A stretch of 64,000 nucleotides of DNA, taken from Apus apus (taxonomy: Eukaryota; Chordata; Aves; Apodiformes; Apodidae). Shown here in pieces: positions 59,540-64,000 of this stretch; position 1 is the stretch's first letter, and each line of letters starts with the position of its first letter. The translations under genes and the position numbers were made by a program. The stretch covers positions 143,764,858-143,828,857 of the forward strand of contig NC_067282.1 of the NCBI RefSeq assembly GCF_020740795.1, read 5' to 3'. The notes below the pieces were generated by a model that was not told the origin of the DNA, did no database searches, and worked only from the letters and a program-made list of their open reading frames with translations.

Positions 59540-62500
59540 GTATGTAAGGAGTTGGCATTGCTGCTTGTTTTACTGAGAATTGTCCTTTAAAATATCTAGT
59601 GACATCCAACAAACAAAATATTTATAAAACTGTTGCACAATTGCCTGCTTTTGTGGGGGAGTGAAACTGCTGAGTTAGCTGGTCCATTCTAGTCTTATGT
59701 TTTAAAAGTTATTGGTAATAATCGATGCTGTTAAATTTTTCACTGTCATCTGGTAAACTTACATAAAAATACTGGATTTCTAAGTATAGATAAATATTCA
59801 TTTGCTATTGCTATGTCATATCACTGAAGCATGCCAGCATGGCCGAACTGTTAACGAATCACACAATAAAATGGGAGGATATTGCCTTGGAAAAGTGGCA
59901 CTGTCCTGTCTTTGCTTTCCCTACTTGAAAGATGGGGGTACAAATGATGTTCAGCCGACTACATAGAGAGATATTGTGAAGATTATTTTGTGTTTAGCTG
60001 TGGTTTTAAATAGTAAATCTTGTGAGGTGGTTGTTGGCCTCCCTCTGTCCTTCCTGTGGGTACTGAACCAGATTCAGTTCCTGTTTCTGATGATCCTGGT
60101 GAGGCATGTAGTTTCAGTCATGTGGCCAGAGCTGTCATTTCTTTTGGGAATGGCACGAATCAGGTGAAACCCAGGTAAAAGAATATTTGTATATTCAAAT
60201 TTACAGCCTTTTCAGTAGCTCAAATGTTACTAGACAGAATGGATAGTCCTCCTTGGAGTTGTTATTAACTCAGGGAGCAAAATTCTTCACGTGAATGTCT
60301 CTGAAGACATTTTAATACTTCGTCTGTTTATATTGTGAGAGTAGAGTATATCACAGGTAGAAGCAAGCCCAGTATGCACCTCTGCCTTTTGTGTGCCAGA
60401 CTTTTTCAGTGCTGTGAGTCTTTTGCAGATGCATCTCAACAGAGCTGTAGGCTGTGGACTCATTCACATAAGGGACAGTTTATGGATGCCATTTGGTAAA
60501 CCAGAGAAAACAGAAAGCTTTCTCTGTGCTAAGCAGCAGTAACTTGTTGAGCAGAACTCCTTAGTCCTTTCTTTGCAGGGTGAGAGTAACAGACTTTGCA
60601 GTTCAAGCTTGTACATTGCTTTAATTATAGCTGAATCAATCCTTGAGACTGTAAGGGCCATTGTGCTTTTCTGAAAGAAATAACTGAAACTCCCACTTTG
60701 TAATTTATTTGTGTTCTCATTTCCACAGTTAGAATACACCTTAGCTTAATTTTAGTTGTGAATATTAAAAAAAAAATCTCCATCTCCACACACAGTTTTG
60801 CTTGTATAGGAAGCTTTTCCTACTCCAGGTTATGGTTGAGAATGTATGAGAATGGTTTGTAAAAATATGGATTGAATGCGACACAGTGATCAAGTTAGCA
60901 GATAATGGATAAAGTGACGGTTACACTTTTAAAAACTTTAAAAACTACTTCTGAAATATTACTTAATTTATGAACAGTTGATTTGATATGAGACCTAATC
61001 ATAACTAACCACTTTGAATGTGAAACAGTGGAATCACAGAAATGAGCTGAAGTAATCTAATCCATTTTCTTTCAGTGAAGCAGGATTAAATCTGATTACA
61101 TCACCCCACCGTTATCAGATACTTATGTAACCTGATTTTCAAACTTTGTTACAAGAGCAATTTCTCAAACTTCATACATCAAGCTTCAGTCTTTCTCCTA
61201 GAATTTTGTTGGTGTTTTTATTTTCTTTAAAACTCTGAGTTTCCTTCCCTGGATTCTCCAGTGTTATTGCCTTTTTCCTAGAGTAGGACCAAAACCTGAT
61301 GCGAGACTCCTTCAGATTGAGTAACTACAGCTTTGTAATTCCTGGAAACATCTATTATATGAGGAGGTCAGCAGTAATATTGTGTTGGTCTGTTGAGCAC
61401 TAGTTCACAATAGTCTTAAGACTCTTGTGGCCAGCAGATGTTTCTATTATTGTATTTGTCCAGTTTCTGTTTGCAAAGCAGGATCTTGCTTTGCTTGGTT
61501 CTAGTTTCATTTTGTTGGAGTGCAGCATTTTCTTTTTTCTTGTTTGCTCTTCCTTCCTGTTGTGTAATGTAACCATGCTTCCTTTGATTTTATTCCTAGA
61601 ATTTCATATATACCCTTTTCTTTTTGCCTCTTTATCCCTTGCTAGTGGAAGTATCTGTATTTTTTCAGCAAATCAGTAAATTAGTTTTTCTCATACATGA
61701 TTCTGTACTAATCCTTGATGTTCATTCTTCATATTGCCTTTACTTCCCTCCCCCCCCCCCCCCAATTCTGGCTTTGATTTTCAGACTACTAAAGATCTGT
61801 TGGTACAAGCAAAGTGGTCTTACGGTGTTACTGGCTTTTCTTTTATATCAGGGTATTTCAGTCCTGTTTCTCTTTTACTAAGTCAGATTCTTACAGTCCT
61901 TGGATTATTTTTCCAAGAGACTTCCTAACAGTTCCTTAAATTTGTCTTTCTGAAATCGTTATAACCATTCTGTTCTTAAAATATCCTTTCCTATGTATCA
62001 CATCAACATTTTTATTGGAATTACTTTCCATTTTCAGATTATGGTTGTTTTTTCGGTGTTAGGATCAAATGTAAAATATCTGTTTTCTCATTCATTGCTG
62101 TAATAAAAATAGGCTACAGCATTTTTCCAGAGCTGCAGGTGTATCCTGAATGTATTACTTTTCTAGCTGATATCTCCAATAGTTATCAAATTACCTTTAT
62201 CAGATGATGATTGCTTAAAGGAGTGGACATGTGTTCAGTGAGACACTTCTTGTAGAAGTTACTGAACTTCAGAACAGTTTAATCCATAGATGGTCACCTA
62301 GAATACATAATTCCAACTGCTTCTGTGACAGAGAAGACAAAATCCATCATCTAATTAAGAACTGAATAATCTGATCTAATTTTGAAGTTGGCCCTGCTTG
62401 GAGCAGGGAGGTGGATTAGGTAGCCTCCAGGGTTCCATTTCAAATCTTCACTACTCTTGTGATTCTGATTTGTTACCATGCAGCGCATCCACCAGTATAA

Positions 62501-64000
62501 TTTACTTTATGAGCTATTGTAGCAGCAGTGAGCATTAGAATACCTGGCATTATGTGAATGTACGGAAGATTTGAAGAGCCTGGACATTCATTATTAACTT
62601 TAATACATTTTTTTTCCTATCATAGCTAATATAGTGTTTATAAAGAAGAAACTAATATTTCTGAGAGAGTTTTATAAATCTATAGTTTGATCTTTCTAAC
62701 TGATTCCAGTTCTGGTTTCATGTGTCTCTTAATTGGAGCAGCACTGCATTTCTCAAGAACTAATGCACGGAAATGAGTTAATTAATACTAAATTTACATT
62801 AACTTTTCATAAAGAGAAGTTATGATCTAAAGATTGTGGGACTAAAGATCAGTTACATGTAATACAGTATCTCAAAACCTGTAGTGCGTTTTTTAACTTG
62901 TACAAAGCATGCATGCTTGCAAAATTAAATCTGCTGTGAAAAATAAGCGTTCTTTTATTTCTCTTCAGTTCAATAAAACCGGGATTGTAGTATGTGAATC
63001 AGACAAACTACAGAAAATAGTAGCTATGAGTTTCTCCAAATCTGGGTTGCATGCTGTGCAACAAATAATTCTGTATCTTCCCTCTTCTCTGCGTGGTTGC
63101 ACTGTGTATTTGTCCCGGAAACCATGCACAACTTCTACCACATTCCTCATTCAAGGTATGTAATACATTTTTAATCAGTCTGTGTTAACTGCAGTTGTAC
63201 GTGGATAACTTCATAAATGACCCCACTAAGCATCACGTCTAGAAAAATAATGTACATGACTCAGCTCAAGAAATTGCTCCTTAGTCGAGTAATCCTTTAT
63301 GCTTCAGGTAGTCTCTTAGAACTGCTTGCTTGGGAAAGGATTGGCAAACTGCAGGAGGTCATTTATGAAAGTGAAGTAGCAGTTGTTGCAATATTTATAT
63401 ATTCAATTCAGATTCCACTGCAATGGGAATGGTTTAAGCTCTGTGGATGAATATATGGGCTTTGGACTCTGGTGTCCCCACAGAATTGCAATTCAAGAGG
63501 AAACTGGCCCACTGTTTTAAACAAAAAACATGTGAATTGAATGTCCTGCCTGACTGTATGACACTTTAAGTGACTTTCAGCATTTGTTTCTAGGCTCAGT
63601 TTCTTCAGTCTATTACTGGCCAGAAGATCCTGAAAAAAAGGGAGATGATTCAGTAGTTAAAGAAGATATTCAACAAGCTGACCATATGTTTCTTAGAAGT
63701 CATATAAGCAGTGGTGTGCTCTTACCTGTTACAAGCTTTGAAACTGTGAAAACGATTGCAAGAAAAATCAGTCGCAGAAAATCCCCACTGAACAGCAATT
63801 TTAAGTTGTCTGGTGATCAAACTGAAGACCTGTCACTGGTTAGCATACAGAGCTGCAAAGATACATGTGCCCAGCACATGCAAAATGCTTTGCGTTGCTA
63901 TTATTATTTACTGGAATGTTCCCAACTTAAGATGAATGCACCTGAAGAAATTGTTCATCGACATGCACTGCAGCTTTGTTATTTTTTAGGAGCAAGATCT
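59442..64000 (+). CDS. CDADC1-like deaminase-family protein, 5' part
   Basis: Three in-phase exons (59442-59539, 62969-63155, 63594 to the window edge) encode about 230 residues resembling the first half of CDADC1 (cytidine and dCMP deaminase domain protein 1, a dCTP deaminase-type enzyme): TGIVV, then GLHAVQQI, TVYLSRKPC, YYWPEDPE and, near the edge, EEIVHRHALQLCYFLGARS, which aligns with the segment just before the second, catalytic deaminase domain of CDADC1 (EIARHCMVQARLLAYR). Identity to human CDADC1 is only about a third by eye, so this looks like a paralogue. In the first domain the CxxC-type PCSAC of CDADC1 is PCTTS here, losing the second Cys. CDADC1 itself already has Gln in place of the catalytic Glu, so this domain is probably structural. 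The catalytic domain lies beyond the window. Confidence 0.8.
61750..61763. repeat. Poly-C run of 14
   Basis: Fourteen consecutive C within a pyrimidine-rich stretch. Such runs are often length-variable or miscalled, so the exact count is uncertain. Confidence 0.9.
62390..62470 (+). mobile_element. Decayed CR1 3' tail
   Basis: CCCTGCTTGGAGCAGGGAGG, TGGATTAGGTAGCCTCCAG and GTGATTCTGATT follow the CR1 3' UTR pattern, but with several substitutions and a degraded octamer tail. About 80 bp. Confidence 0.7.
62969..63155 (+). CDS. CDADC1-like exon, start of first deaminase domain
   Basis: 187 nt, 62 codons plus one base: FNKTGIVVCESDKLQKIVAM, SFSKSGLHAVQQIILYLPSS, LRGCTVYLSRKPCTTSTTFL. It aligns with CDADC1 TGLVV, LHAGQIAL and LYFSRKPCSAC. 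Metal ligands: His and the first Cys kept, second Cys replaced by Ser, catalytic Glu absent. Acceptor CTCTTCAG, donor G|GTATGT. Confidence 0.85.
63594..64000 (+). CDS. CDADC1-like exon, cut by window edge
   Basis: Acceptor TGTTTCTAG|GCTC. Open for all 135 codons to the edge: GSVSSVYYWPEDPEKKGDDS, then SSGVLLPVTSFETVKTIARK and the region before the catalytic domain (MNAPEEIVHRHALQLCYFLG). The intron before it (63156-63593) is unremarkable. Confidence 0.85.

Larger units (their letters stand above)
59540..62968 (+). other. CDADC1-like intron
   Basis: 3.4 kb of unique AT-rich sequence, with a 14-nt poly-C run at 61750-61763 and a decayed CR1 tail near 62390-62470. No other gene seen. Confidence 0.7.

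Noticed and set aside
61021-61180. Stretch starting GGAATCACAGAAATGAGCTG as a CR1 in reverse
   Set aside because: Only the first dozen bases resemble a CR1 end; the rest does not follow the CR1 pattern.

Overview
This 64 kb window looks like nuclear DNA from a bird, or less likely another sauropsid. Genes are split by GT/AG introns, two CpG islands mark housekeeping promoters, and the interspersed repeats I recognise are nearly all CR1 LINEs with the usual 3' tail built from ATTCTATG-type octamers. I saw no bacterial operons, tRNA or rRNA genes, CRISPR arrays or viral genes. Exons were read by eye through splice-site phase and from remembered homologous proteins; no search was run.

Layout. 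(1) 1-2060: upstream flank, with one weak candidate minus-strand terminal exon at its left edge. (2) 2060-3150: CpG-island promoter with a ZNF143/THAP11-type element and a CCAAT/YY1 block. (3) 2434-41912, plus strand: DNM1L (DRP1), the dynamin-like GTPase of mitochondrial and peroxisomal fission. All 20 coding exons join in phase, including the 39-nt alternative exon in the GTPase domain. They give 723 codons without that exon and 736 with it. The 11-codon alternative exon known from mammals is not recognisable. (4) 41913-about 45760: long AT-rich 3' UTR with serial AATAAA signals. (5) 48289-52604, minus strand: YARS2, mitochondrial tyrosyl-tRNA synthetase, 5 exons, 484 codons, tail-to-tail with DNM1L. 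(6) 52768-57155: rearranged YARS2 upstream flank. It holds a duplicated YARS2 intron/exon-3 segment carrying a nonsense codon, a CR1 inserted in that copy, a 2.9-kb decayed CR1 with endonuclease and reverse transcriptase, and a 30-nt scrap that looks like a third exon-3 copy. (7) 59442 to the right edge, plus strand: the 5' part of a CDADC1-like deaminase-family gene whose first deaminase domain has lost metal-binding residues.

DNM1L and YARS2 both serve mitochondria (division and translation), but they have separate promoters and converge. I see no sign of joint regulation beyond possible overlap of long 3' UTRs. The most unusual part of the window is the exon-3 duplication cluster upstream of YARS2. 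The CDADC1-like neighbour is second; in mammals, from memory, PKP2 lies there.
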